Source: Dechloromonas hortensis
Lineage (GTDB): Bacteria > Pseudomonadota > Gammaproteobacteria > Burkholderiales > Rhodocyclaceae
Assembly: GCF_009469765.1 (NCBI RefSeq)
Contig: NZ_SSSQ01000004.1
Span: 248,001-312,000, forward strand
DNA: 64,000 nucleotides
Direction: 5' to 3'
Position 1 is the stretch's first letter. Each line of letters begins with the position of its first letter. The notes beneath the pieces were generated by a model. The model did no database searches. It had not been told where the DNA came from and was given only the letters and a program-made list of their open reading frames with translations. The position numbers were made by a program, and so were the translations under genes. Of the stretch, positions 50,092-57,706 are shown one piece after another.

Positions 50092-50250
50092 ATGCCAAGC
50101 AAAAAGCCCCCGCCCGACACGTCGACCGCAGGCAAGCGCTCAACGCAACCGCAACCGGGAAAAACCACGCCACCCGCCGCCATCAACACACTCCGGCAAG
50201 CCGATAACCGCTGGCAGCGCACCAAACGCTACGGCTGGGACAGCCGCTGA
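50092..50250 (+). CDS. Small basic protein of 52 residues, unknown function
   Basis: An AGGAG Shine-Dalgarno sequence six bases before the ATG and a terminator 20 bases after the stop make this a credible gene. The N-terminal two-thirds is rich in Lys/Pro/Thr/Gln and probably unstructured. The C-terminus ADNRWQRTKRYGWDSR is basic and aromatic, a candidate nucleic-acid-binding tail. It lies divergent from aroC with only 37 bases between the starts. I do not recognise a family. Confidence 0.6.
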   Translation: MPSKKPPPDTSTAGKRSTQPQPGKTTPPAAINTLRQADNRWQRTKRYGWDSR

Positions 50251-50270
50251 GCGCTTTCACACGGACATAA

Positions 50271-50295
50271 AAAAGGCGACCGTAGCCGCCTTTTT
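50271..50295. terminator. Bidirectional terminator between small ORF and CBS gene
   Basis: AAAAGGCG and CGCCTTTT arms around an eight-base loop carry an extra T on the plus side and A-run on the other. It can serve both convergent genes. Confidence 0.78.
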
Positions 50296-50310
50296 CATCG
50301 CTCAAGCCGA

Positions 50311-50757
50311 TCAGACCTGCGGCTCGTCCGGCCAGTTCTTGATGTAGCTTTTCAGCATCTTGTTCTCGAAGCTCTGCTCTTCAAGAACAGCCTTGGCGAC
50401 GTCGAGGAAGGAAATGACGCCCATCAGGGTGTCGCCATCGAGCACCGGCAGATAGCGCGAGTGTTTTTCGATCATCAGGTAACGCAGGTCGTTGACCTCC
50501 ATCTCAGGGAAGGCGGTTACCGGCTCGCGGACCATGACCTCACCAACGCTGAGCGCCTCCGGGCTGGCCTTGTGCTGCTTCAGGGCCTGCATGACTTCGC
50601 GAAAAGTCAGCATGCCGGCCATCTTGCCGCCAGCCATGACCACCAGCGAACCGACATCAAGTTCAGCCATCGTATCAATGGCAGAGGCCAGAGACTGTTG
50701 TGGCGTAGCGGTGTACAACGTGGCGCCCTTGACGCGAAGGATCTCTCGCACCTGCAT
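50311..50757 (-). CDS. Tandem CBS-domain protein
   Basis: This 148-residue protein is made of two CBS domains (about 7-62 and 73-132). The first has LASAIDTMAELDVGSLVVM and GMLTFREVMQAL, and the second VNDLRYLMIEKHSRYLPVLDGDTLMGVISFLDVAKAV. Such stand-alone Bateman modules bind adenine nucleotides and regulate partners. The partner is unknown. An XRE-type regulator is divergent on its 5' side. Confidence 0.85.
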   Translation of the reverse strand: MQVREILRVKGATLYTATPQQSLASAIDTMAELDVGSLVVMAGGKMAGMLTFREVMQALKQHKASPEALSVGEVMVREPVTAFPEMEVNDLRYLMIEKHSRYLPVLDGDTLMGVISFLDVAKAVLEEQSFENKMLKSYIKNWPDEPQV

Positions 50758-50947
50758 CGAATTCTCCTGAACAGAGGTTTTATTTGTCAGATGATCTTAG
50801 AACATCGGCCCGGTTTCGGGAAGAGCAATCCTCAAAACCCAGCGTGCAGAACCGCTTTGCCGGATCAACCCCATGATAATTATGGTTTTCTATCGGCGCA
50901 GTTAAAAATATTTATGGCATTTGCACTTGCGGAACGTCATAAGCAGC

Positions 50948-50977
50948 TATACACTAAGTCATATTACCTAAGTCATA
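50948..50977 (+). promoter_or_regulatory. Candidate promoter with twin 10-bp operator repeats for the XRE regulator
   Basis: TATACA at 50948-50953 is a plausible -10 box. It is directly followed by two perfect copies of CTAAGTCATA at 50954-50963 and 50968-50977, 14 bases start to start. The position, around the transcription start and 51 bases before the regulator's ATG, is where an autorepressor would bind. The -35 box is unclear (TTGCGG with 15-base spacing). Confidence 0.5.
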
Positions 50978-51027
50978 CACCGCTAGGATGCTTGGGTACC
51001 CATAGAACACTAGCGTATGGAGATTGG

Positions 51028-51336
51028 ATGATGACTACTGTTAAAACCATCGAGAAAATCGACGCCCGCGAAATCCGTCGCAAACTCGGGCTCAACCAGC
51101 AACAATTCTGGTCCACGCTGGGCGTGACCCAAAGCGGTGGCTCCCGCTACGAAAGCGGCCGCAACATGCCGAAACCGGTGCGCGAACTGCTGCGCCTGGT
51201 GCACGTTGAACAAATCGACATCAAGTCGATCAAGCGTGAAGACTGGGATGTCGTCGAGTATCTGAAGTCGCAGGAACCGGAACTGTTCAAGTCCCTGAAG
51301 AAGTCGGCCCGCAGCCGCACCAAAAAGGCCGCCTGA
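51028..51336 (+). CDS. XRE-type helix-turn-helix transcriptional regulator
   Basis: This is a 102-residue DNA-binding protein. The HTH covers about residues 12-55: IRRKLGLNQQQFWSTLGVTQSGGSRYESGR is helix-turn-helix in the Cro/CI style, with SGGSRYESG as the usual post-recognition turn. The C-terminal 40 residues are charged and end in a Lys/Arg-rich tail. GGAG lies five bases before the first of two adjacent ATGs. Twin 10-bp repeats in its promoter suggest autoregulation. Confidence 0.8.
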   Translation: MMTTVKTIEKIDAREIRRKLGLNQQQFWSTLGVTQSGGSRYESGRNMPKPVRELLRLVHVEQIDIKSIKREDWDVVEYLKSQEPELFKSLKKSARSRTKKAA

Positions 51337-51393
51337 ATATTGGCCTGAAATCGCAGTCGACCGCGCCCCCACGGAAGTACCCTTGGGGCACAG

Positions 51394-51437
51394 AAACGGG
51401 CATTACGGGGAAACGTTGACCCGAATGCCCGTTTTTT
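51394..51437 (+). terminator. Terminator of the XRE regulator, overlapping the radical SAM gene end
   Basis: AAACGGGCATT and AATGCCCGTTT arms enclose a 19-base loop, followed by a T7 run. The loop and right arm encode the last residues of the convergent radical SAM gene, so the terminator and the coding 3' end share sequence. Confidence 0.75.
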
Positions 51438-52239
51438 TATGGATCTCGTCGGCAAACGCCGACAGTTCTTCCGCCGGCAGGCGGCTCAGCCGTGGCGCAG
51501 CAGGCTGCATCGAAGGCCGCGCCAGACCGTAGAGATGAATGCCGGCCAGACGGCTGGCCAGTGGCTTCAACAACTCGCAGTAGGCGTTACGCGCCGTAGC
51601 TGGCGGCACCTCGCCATCAAGGGCAAACCAGCAGGTCTGCACCCAGGTCGGCGCCAAGCCGGCACACAGTTCCAGATTGCGGAATACGCGCTCCGCCACC
51701 AGGGGAACACCATTCACCTCGGCCGCCGCGGCTGGATCGACCCGGTCGATCTTGAACCAGACCTCTCCGCCGAACTCGCCAAGTTGCCTGATCCCGGCCT
51801 GAACTTCCGGACGGTGCAGCAAGCTGCCGTTGGTGATCAGGCGAACCGGCAACTTGCCGAGCAGATCAAAATTCGCCAACACCTTGCCCACCCGCGCCAC
51901 CGCCTCGGCAAACTCGGGAGCGCTGGTCGGCTCGCCATTTCCGGAGAAGGCGACATCCATCAAGCGACGCGCCTCCGGCGGTACCTGGCGTTGCATGAAA
52001 TCACCGTGCACTGCATCGGCCAGAAAACCGCTCAACTCCTCCTCCAGAACATCGAGATCGATCGGCGGCGGACCGCCCCGCGTCAGATTCTCAACCTGGC
52101 AATAGACGCAGGCCCAGTTACAGGCATTGTTGGTATTGAGGTTGATACCGACCGACACCCCGCCGGCGCGGCGCGACACGACCGGATAAACGTAGCGCAA
52201 GCCGGCACTGTCCCGGCGATGATCGTCTGTGGAGAGCAT
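51403..52239 (-). CDS. Radical SAM protein of unknown specificity
   Basis: This 278-residue enzyme has the 4Fe-4S/SAM motif C40-NWA-C44-VY-C47, a CX3CX2C signature, preceded by the strand SVGINLNTNNA. The SAM-binding AFSGNGEPT (GGE-like) and the LITNGSLL strand follow. It keeps a TIM-barrel core with no extra iron-sulfur cysteines. It lies divergent from queD, but its cluster motif and length are not those of the 7-carboxy-deazaguanine synthase QueE, so its reaction is open. The start at 52239 is an ATG. Confidence 0.8.
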   Translation of the reverse strand: MLSTDDHRRDSAGLRYVYPVVSRRAGGVSVGINLNTNNACNWACVYCQVENLTRGGPPPIDLDVLEEELSGFLADAVHGDFMQRQVPPEARRLMDVAFSGNGEPTSAPEFAEAVARVGKVLANFDLLGKLPVRLITNGSLLHRPEVQAGIRQLGEFGGEVWFKIDRVDPAAAAEVNGVPLVAERVFRNLELCAGLAPTWVQTCWFALDGEVPPATARNAYCELLKPLASRLAGIHLYGLARPSMQPAAPRLSRLPAEELSAFADEIHKKTGIRVNVSP

Positions 52240-52248
52240 GCCGCATTG

Positions 52249-52254
52249 TATAAT
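52249..52254 (+). promoter_or_regulatory. Candidate -10 box for queD
   Basis: A perfect TATAAT lies 30 bases before the queD ATG in the 44-base divergent gap. A convincing -35 box is not seen. The complementary strand offers TATACA, which could start a very short-leader transcript for the radical SAM gene. Confidence 0.35.
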
Positions 52255-52283
52255 CCGCGACCGCCTTGCAGAGCAATCCACCC

Positions 52284-52736
52284 ATGTTTATCACCCGCCG
52301 CCTCGAGTTTGATGCCGGGCATCGCATTCCCGACCACAAGAGCCAGTGCCGCCACCTGCACGGGCACCGCTACGTCATCGAAATCACCCTTTCCGGCCAG
52401 GTCATCGACAAGGCGGGCGACGCCGCGAACGGCATGGTGATGGATTTCTCGCAGGTCAAGCATCTGGCCAAGCAGCATCTGGTCGATGAGTGGGACCATG
52501 CCTTTCTCGCCTTTGCCGGCGACTCGGCGATTGTCGACTTTCTGAACTCCCTGCCCGACCATAAAACAGTCATTCTCGACCGCGTCCCGACTGCCGAGAA
52601 TCTGGCCCGTATCGCATTTGATCGACTGGATGCCGTTTACCGCGACACTTACGGCAATCACCTGCAACTCGAACAAGTCCGCCTTTACGAAACGCCCAAC
52701 TGCTGGGCTGATGCACTGCGCGCCAAGCTGGATTGA
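52284..52736 (+). CDS. queD: 6-carboxy-5,6,7,8-tetrahydropterin synthase (QueD family)
   Basis: This PTPS/QueD-family enzyme of 150 residues converts dihydroneopterin triphosphate to 6-carboxytetrahydropterin, a queuosine precursor. Zinc ligands are H13 (FDAGH), H26 and H28 (LHGH) and the catalytic cysteine is C22 in SQCRHLHGH. The MDFSQVKHLAK and DHAFL motifs are also typical, and YETPNCWA closes the active site. The ATG at 52284 was chosen over an upstream TTG. Confidence 0.92.
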   Translation: MFITRRLEFDAGHRIPDHKSQCRHLHGHRYVIEITLSGQVIDKAGDAANGMVMDFSQVKHLAKQHLVDEWDHAFLAFAGDSAIVDFLNSLPDHKTVILDRVPTAENLARIAFDRLDAVYRDTYGNHLQLEQVRLYETPNCWADALRAKLD

Positions 52737-52807
52737 GCATCGAAACATCCTCCCCTATACTGCCCGGACAACAACGACAGCATTAAACCGGCAAAAGGGG
52801 GAGATCC

Positions 52808-53641
52808 ATGAAAGCGATGCGTCCGTACTGGCTGGCAATCGCCCTCTGGTTTGGCTTGGCCACTCACCTGCACGCTCAGCCGGAAGCCTTGCGCATCGGC
52901 ATCATTCCGTACCTGACGCCGAACGTACTGATCTCGCTGTTTCAGCCGCTGCGCCTGCAACTTGAAAAAGATCTGGGCCGCCCGGTCGAACTCTACACCG
53001 CGCCCGATGTTCGAACTTTCGCCCGGCGCACCCTGAAGCCCGATTTCGATATCGTCATCACCGCCGCCCACCAGGCACGACTGGCCCAGATCGAAGGCGG
53101 TTACCTGCCGCTCGCCCGCTTCACCGGACCACTGCATGCAGCTGTCGTCGTCAGCAAGAACTCGAACGCCCAGCACCTGGCTGACCTCAAAGGCCGGCGG
53201 ATCGCCGTCACCGACCGCTCCATCCTGGTCAATATCGCCATGAGCCGCCTGTTCGCCGAACAGGGGATCAGAGAAAAAGATCTCCACTACCTGCCGGTCA
53301 ACTCGCAAAATACCGGCATTTTGACCGTCGCCCGCGGCGATGCCGATGCCGCGATCATCGCCCACTTTGCACTGGACCAGAGCCCGGCCGAACAGCGCGA
53401 TGCGGTGCGCAGCATCTTTCGCTCTGCAGTCCTGCCCAACGTCACCCTGCTCGCCAGTCCGGCGCTCGATGCCAACCGGCGCGAGCAGATCAGGCAATCA
53501 CTGCTCCAGCTCCCCAAAACCATCGATGGCGCAAAGTTTCTCGAGAGCAGTCGCTTTCAGGGCATTGAGGCTGCTGATGAGGCATTCATGAAGTCGCTCG
53601 ACCCCTACCTCAAAGAAACCCGCAGGCAACTCGACCTATGA
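52808..53641 (+). CDS. PhnD-like periplasmic binding protein paired with a c-di-GMP enzyme
   Basis: This 277-residue protein of the phosphate/phosphonate-binding (PhnD, PBP type 2) family has a signal peptide at about 1-23. Landmarks are LRIGIIPYLTPNVLISLFQPLRLQLEKDLGRPVELY, DIVITAAHQARLAQIEGGYLPLARF and LKGRRIAVTD. A GGGGGAG Shine-Dalgarno sequence precedes the ATG. No permease or ATPase gene is near. Instead its stop overlaps the start of a membrane GGDEF-EAL protein by four bases (ATGA). The likely role is ligand sensing for that protein. The ligand is unknown. Confidence 0.85.
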   Translation: MKAMRPYWLAIALWFGLATHLHAQPEALRIGIIPYLTPNVLISLFQPLRLQLEKDLGRPVELYTAPDVRTFARRTLKPDFDIVITAAHQARLAQIEGGYLPLARFTGPLHAAVVVSKNSNAQHLADLKGRRIAVTDRSILVNIAMSRLFAEQGIREKDLHYLPVNSQNTGILTVARGDADAAIIAHFALDQSPAEQRDAVRSIFRSAVLPNVTLLASPALDANRREQIRQSLLQLPKTIDGAKFLESSRFQGIEAADEAFMKSLDPYLKETRRQLDL

Positions 53642-56418
53642 AGCCGATCTCCGGCATGTCAATGCGCTGGAAACTGGTCCTGACCAGCGTTCTGGTTGAA
53701 GTCATCATGCTCGCGATGCTGGTCTGGAACGGACTTCGCCTGATGGATGACACCCTGCAACAACAGGTTGAACTGCGCTTGCAGGAAGTCTCGGTCCTGC
53801 TCAATGCCTCCATCGCCTCCACCATGGCGACCCAGGACTATGCTCCGATCGCCGACGTCTTCAGCCAAAGCCGGCGGCGGGATGGTATTCAATACTTTGT
53901 CCTGAGCGACACCCGCGGCAAACCTCTGCTCGCCGATGGCTGGGATATCAATACGCCGCCACCGGCCGCCGAAACGAACATCACCCTTTCCTCCAGGCAG
54001 CCGCTAATCCGCACCCAGATTCCGATCACCCTGTCGGGCCAGGTCTATGGCGAACTCCATTTCGGCATTTCCACCCAGGCCATCCTCGAAGCACGGCAAC
54101 ATCTGATCAGGCAGAGCCTGACCATTGCCGCACTTGAAATCATCCTTTCAATACTGCTGCTCTCCGCCCTGGCCATCTGGCTGACCCGTCACCTGATGCA
54201 ACTGCGACGGGCCAGCGAAGCGGTCGGCCAGGGCAACTACAAGGTCATGCTGAACATTGAATCCGGCGATGAGGTTGGCCAACTGGCCACCACCTTCAAC
54301 CAGATGACCCAGCAGATCGACCAACAGCTCAAAGCCCTGCGCGACTCGGAACTACGTTTCCGCAGCCTGCTAAACCTGTCGACCGACCTCTACTGGGAAC
54401 AGGACAGCGATTTTCGCTTTACCGAGCGCCGCTCGGGCCGCCTGAGCAACGAATCGCAACACATCGCCAAATGGCTGCACGGCAAACGGCGCTGGGAGCT
54501 TGATACGACGCTCAGCCCGGAAGAATGGGCCGTCCATCGCGCCCAACTCGAAGCCCATCAGGTATTCCGCAGCTTCGAATATGGCGTCAAACTCCCCGAT
54601 GGCACCGTACGCTTCCTGCAAATTCATGGCGAACCCTTTTTCGGCAGCGACGGACATTTTTCCGGCTATCGCGGCACGGCGGTGGACATCACGCAGCGCA
54701 AGAATGCCGAGGCCTCGCTGCACCTGGCGGCCAGCGTCTTTGCCGAGGCCCACGAAGGGATCATCGTCACCGACCATAACTGGCAGATCATCGACCTCAA
54801 TCCGATGGCCAGCGAGTTGACCGGTTACGGCCGCACCGAAGCACTGGGCGACGATTTACGTCGCCACTTCGTCGGCGAAGCCAACAGCAGCTTCAATCAG
54901 GAAGCCGCCGACGCCCTGGCTGAGCGTGGTCACTGGCGTGGCGAAGCCCTTGGCCAGCGCAAAGGCGGCGAGCCTTTCCCGCAACTGCTTACCGTCAGCG
55001 CCGTGCGCAACCCGGCGGGCGATATTGGTAACTATATTTTCATTTTTTCCGACATCACCGCCCTCAAAGAACAGCAGTCGAAACTGGAAGCACTGGCCCA
55101 TTACGACTCGCTGACCAAACTCCCGAACCGGGTCCTGCTCGCCGACCGCATGTCACAAGGAATTCACCAGGCTAAGCGCACCGGCGAGCTACTCGCCGTG
55201 GCCTATCTCGACCTCGATGGTTTCAAGCCGATCAACGACTCCCTCGGTCACGATGCCGGCGATCAATTGCTGATGGAAGTCGCCGAACGACTGCGGTGCG
55301 CAGTGCGCGCCAGCGATACGGTAGCCCGCCTCGGCGGCGATGAATTCGCGCTACTGCTGCGCGCCGAAGACTTCGGCGAATGTGAAGCCGCCCTGCTCCG
55401 CGTCCTCAGCACGCTGTCCAGCGAATACACCATCAAGAACCAGAGCGTTTCGATTTCGGCCAGTATCGGGGTCACCCTCTTCCCCAACGACACTGCCGAC
55501 CCAGATCTTTTGCTCCGCCACGCGGATCAGGCGATGTATGTCGCCAAACAGGCCGGCCGCAACCGCTATCATTTCTTCGATGCGGACCTGGACAACAAGC
55601 TGCGCTCGAGGAACTCCCAGATTTCGCGCATCCAGAGCGCGCTCGAGGCCGGCGAGTTCGTGCTGCATTACCAACCGAAGGTCGACATGTCTTGCGGCCG
55701 GGTGACCGGCGCCGAAGCCCTGATTCGCTGGCAGCACCCGGAACACGGGCTGCTGCCGCCCGCCGAATTCCTGCCCCTGGTTGAAGACACTGAATTCGCG
55801 ACGCCGCTCGGCGAGTGGGTGATCACCACCGCATTGGGCCAAATGGACCGCTGGCGCACTCAAGGACTAGGTCTCCCGGTCAGCGTCAATATCGCCGCCC
55901 GCCAACTGCAGGCCCCGGGATTCCCCAGCCGCCTGCGCCAACTGCTCGGTGCACACCCGGCGGTGCCCGCCGCCTGGCTGGAACTTGAAATTATCGAAAC
56001 AGCAGCCCTCGACGACATTCAGTACGTTAGTAGCGTGATCAATGACTGCCTTGAAACCGGCGTCTCGTTTGCCCTCGACGACTTTGGCACCGGCTATTCT
56101 TCGCTCACCTATTTCAAACGCTTGCCGGCGCATACACTAAAAATCGACCGCTCCTTCATTCGCGACATGCTCTCCGACCCGGAAGACCTCGCCATCGTCC
56201 AGGGCGTCATCGGACTGGCCAGAAGCTTTCAGCGTGAAGTGATTGCCGAAGGAGTCGAAACGGCGGCCCATGGCGCCCGCTTGCTGCAACTGGGCTGTCG
56301 CCTGGGGCAAGGCTACGGCATTGCCCGCCCGATGCCAGCAGCAGACCTGCCGGCTTGGGTCAATAACTTCAAGGCAGATCGATCATGGACCTTGGCAGCC
56401 ACATGCGAACTGGCCTGA
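53638..56418 (+). CDS. Membrane sensor with HAMP, PAS, GGDEF and EAL domains
   Basis: This 926-residue bifunctional c-di-GMP enzyme has one transmembrane helix near 14-32, a periplasmic domain to about 160, a second helix at about 163-185, and HAMP to about 238. Two PAS-type domains follow (about 245-360 and 365-485), then GGDEF at about 495-655 and EAL at about 670-915. GGDEF is intact at 566-570, with the inhibitory RxxD at 557-560. EAL is intact at 693-695, and DDFGTGYSSL and EGVET are present. Both synthesis and hydrolysis look possible. The periplasmic part is the natural partner for the overlapping PhnD-like protein. Confidence 0.92.
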   Translation: MKPISGMSMRWKLVLTSVLVEVIMLAMLVWNGLRLMDDTLQQQVELRLQEVSVLLNASIASTMATQDYAPIADVFSQSRRRDGIQYFVLSDTRGKPLLADGWDINTPPPAAETNITLSSRQPLIRTQIPITLSGQVYGELHFGISTQAILEARQHLIRQSLTIAALEIILSILLLSALAIWLTRHLMQLRRASEAVGQGNYKVMLNIESGDEVGQLATTFNQMTQQIDQQLKALRDSELRFRSLLNLSTDLYWEQDSDFRFTERRSGRLSNESQHIAKWLHGKRRWELDTTLSPEEWAVHRAQLEAHQVFRSFEYGVKLPDGTVRFLQIHGEPFFGSDGHFSGYRGTAVDITQRKNAEASLHLAASVFAEAHEGIIVTDHNWQIIDLNPMASELTGYGRTEALGDDLRRHFVGEANSSFNQEAADALAERGHWRGEALGQRKGGEPFPQLLTVSAVRNPAGDIGNYIFIFSDITALKEQQSKLEALAHYDSLTKLPNRVLLADRMSQGIHQAKRTGELLAVAYLDLDGFKPINDSLGHDAGDQLLMEVAERLRCAVRASDTVARLGGDEFALLLRAEDFGECEAALLRVLSTLSSEYTIKNQSVSISASIGVTLFPNDTADPDLLLRHADQAMYVAKQAGRNRYHFFDADLDNKLRSRNSQISRIQSALEAGEFVLHYQPKVDMSCGRVTGAEALIRWQHPEHGLLPPAEFLPLVEDTEFATPLGEWVITTALGQMDRWRTQGLGLPVSVNIAARQLQAPGFPSRLRQLLGAHPAVPAAWLELEIIETAALDDIQYVSSVINDCLETGVSFALDDFGTGYSSLTYFKRLPAHTLKIDRSFIRDMLSDPEDLAIVQGVIGLARSFQREVIAEGVETAAHGARLLQLGCRLGQGYGIARPMPAADLPAWVNNFKADRSWTLAATCELA

Positions 56419-57527
56419 TCCTGACCGGCGGCGGCGCCCGTGCGGCATACCAGGTCGGCTTCCTGCTCGCCGTCGCCAAGCTTTCCCACCACCACCGGCG
56501 CAACCCCTTTCCCATCCTCTGCGGCACCTCGGCCGGCGCCATCAATGCGACAGGCATAGCCTGTTTGGCGGACAATTTTGGCAAGGCCGTCGCCATCCTC
56601 GCCGGAGTCTGGCGAAACATGCGTGCCAGTGACATCTACCGGGCAGACGCGGTCGGCATCGGCATTTCCGGCGCCCGCTGGATGTCCACCCTGGCCCTCG
56701 GCTGGCTGCTCCGCAACCCACCCCGCTCGCTACTCGACAACGCCCCGCTGCGCGAATTGCTCAGCCGAAATCTCGATTTCAAAGGCATCGAGCGCGCCAT
56801 CGCCAAGGGCGCCTTGCACGCCCTCAGTATCTCCGCCTCCGGTTACGAATCTGGTGAGAGCATCAGCTTCTTTCAGGCGCATTCCTCAGCCGAACCCTGG
56901 CAGCGCGTCCACCGCCTTGGCATTCGCGCCGAAATCAGCGTAGACCATCTACTGGCCTCGAGCGCCATTCCTTTCATCTTTCCGGCCACCCGTATCCACC
57001 GGGAATTCTTCGGCGACGGTTCAATGCGCCAACTGGCACCGATTTCGCCGGCCATTCACCTCGGTGCCGAGCGCATTCTGATCGTTGGTGCCAGCCAGGC
57101 CAACGAACATCAGGAGCGACGCCGTGTCGAAACACATCCCTCGCTCGCCCAGATCGCCGGCCACGCCCTTTCCAGTATTTTTCTTGACGGACTCGCCGTC
57201 GATATCGAGCGCCTGCAACGCATCAACCAGACACTATCGGCCATCCCGCCGGAAATGCGGACTGCGGCCGGCATTCCCCTCCGCCCGATCAAGACGCTGA
57301 TCATTTCGCCCTCGGAACGACTGGACAAGATCGCTGCCGAACACGCTACCGCGTTGCCAAGGCCGGTAAAGCTGCTACTGACGGGATTGGGGGCAATGAA
57401 TCGCCGAGGCGGCGCGTTAACGAGCTATCTGCTCTTCGAGAAACCGTTTACCCGGGCATTGATCGACCTAGGTTACACCGACACCATGGCGCGCGCCGAA
57501 GAAGTCGGCAGTTTTCTAGATCTTTAG
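56385..57527 (+). CDS. Patatin-like phospholipase
   Basis: This 380-residue protein of the patatin/RssA-like group carries the oxyanion loop TGGGARAAYQVG (14-25), the nucleophile S49 in GTSAG and the catalytic D211 in FFGDGSMRQ, so a Ser-Asp dyad lipase is intact. The C-terminal third is helical and not shared with small patatins. ATG at 56385 overlaps the GGDEF-EAL gene by 34 bases and has AAGG ten bases before it. An ATG at 56403 is also possible. The last 219 bases are duplicated in the neighbouring mobile element. Confidence 0.87.
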   Translation: MDLGSHMRTGLILTGGGARAAYQVGFLLAVAKLSHHHRRNPFPILCGTSAGAINATGIACLADNFGKAVAILAGVWRNMRASDIYRADAVGIGISGARWMSTLALGWLLRNPPRSLLDNAPLRELLSRNLDFKGIERAIAKGALHALSISASGYESGESISFFQAHSSAEPWQRVHRLGIRAEISVDHLLASSAIPFIFPATRIHREFFGDGSMRQLAPISPAIHLGAERILIVGASQANEHQERRRVETHPSLAQIAGHALSSIFLDGLAVDIERLQRINQTLSAIPPEMRTAAGIPLRPIKTLIISPSERLDKIAAEHATALPRPVKLLLTGLGAMNRRGGALTSYLLFEKPFTRALIDLGYTDTMARAEEVGSFLDL

Positions 57528-57589
57528 GAGTTTTGGCGGGTCCGGTGAGATTCGAACTCACGATGGGTTTCCCCACGCCGGTTTTCAAG
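57309..57589. repeat. Left 281-bp direct repeat of the tRNA-Ser element (attL side)
   Basis: This repeat covers the 3' end of the intact patatin gene and the 3' half of a tRNA-Ser. It matches 61914-62194 at a constant offset of 4,605 bases with eight mismatches (57335, 57351, 57359, 57431, 57459, 57470, 57477, 57518). All mismatches lie in the patatin part. The final 71 bases, which include the tRNA half, are identical. Identity ends at the anticodon loop. Confidence 0.92.
57534..57589 (-). pseudogene. Displaced 3' half of tRNA-Ser(UGA)
   Basis: These 56 bases equal the tRNA-Ser 3' half, from the anticodon loop through the variable arm and T arm to the encoded CCA. The 5' half is missing and unrelated sequence follows, so it is not functional. 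It marks the left end of the integrated element. Confidence 0.9.
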
Positions 57590-57706
57590 GTCTAGGGAAG
57601 CACTACCAGTAACGTAGCAATGGTAGATGCACCGCAAAACACATTAGAAATCACACAAAGTTAAACGCTTGGCTCGTCCTGCCCACGTCCTTTTAAGGAG
57701 TGAGCA

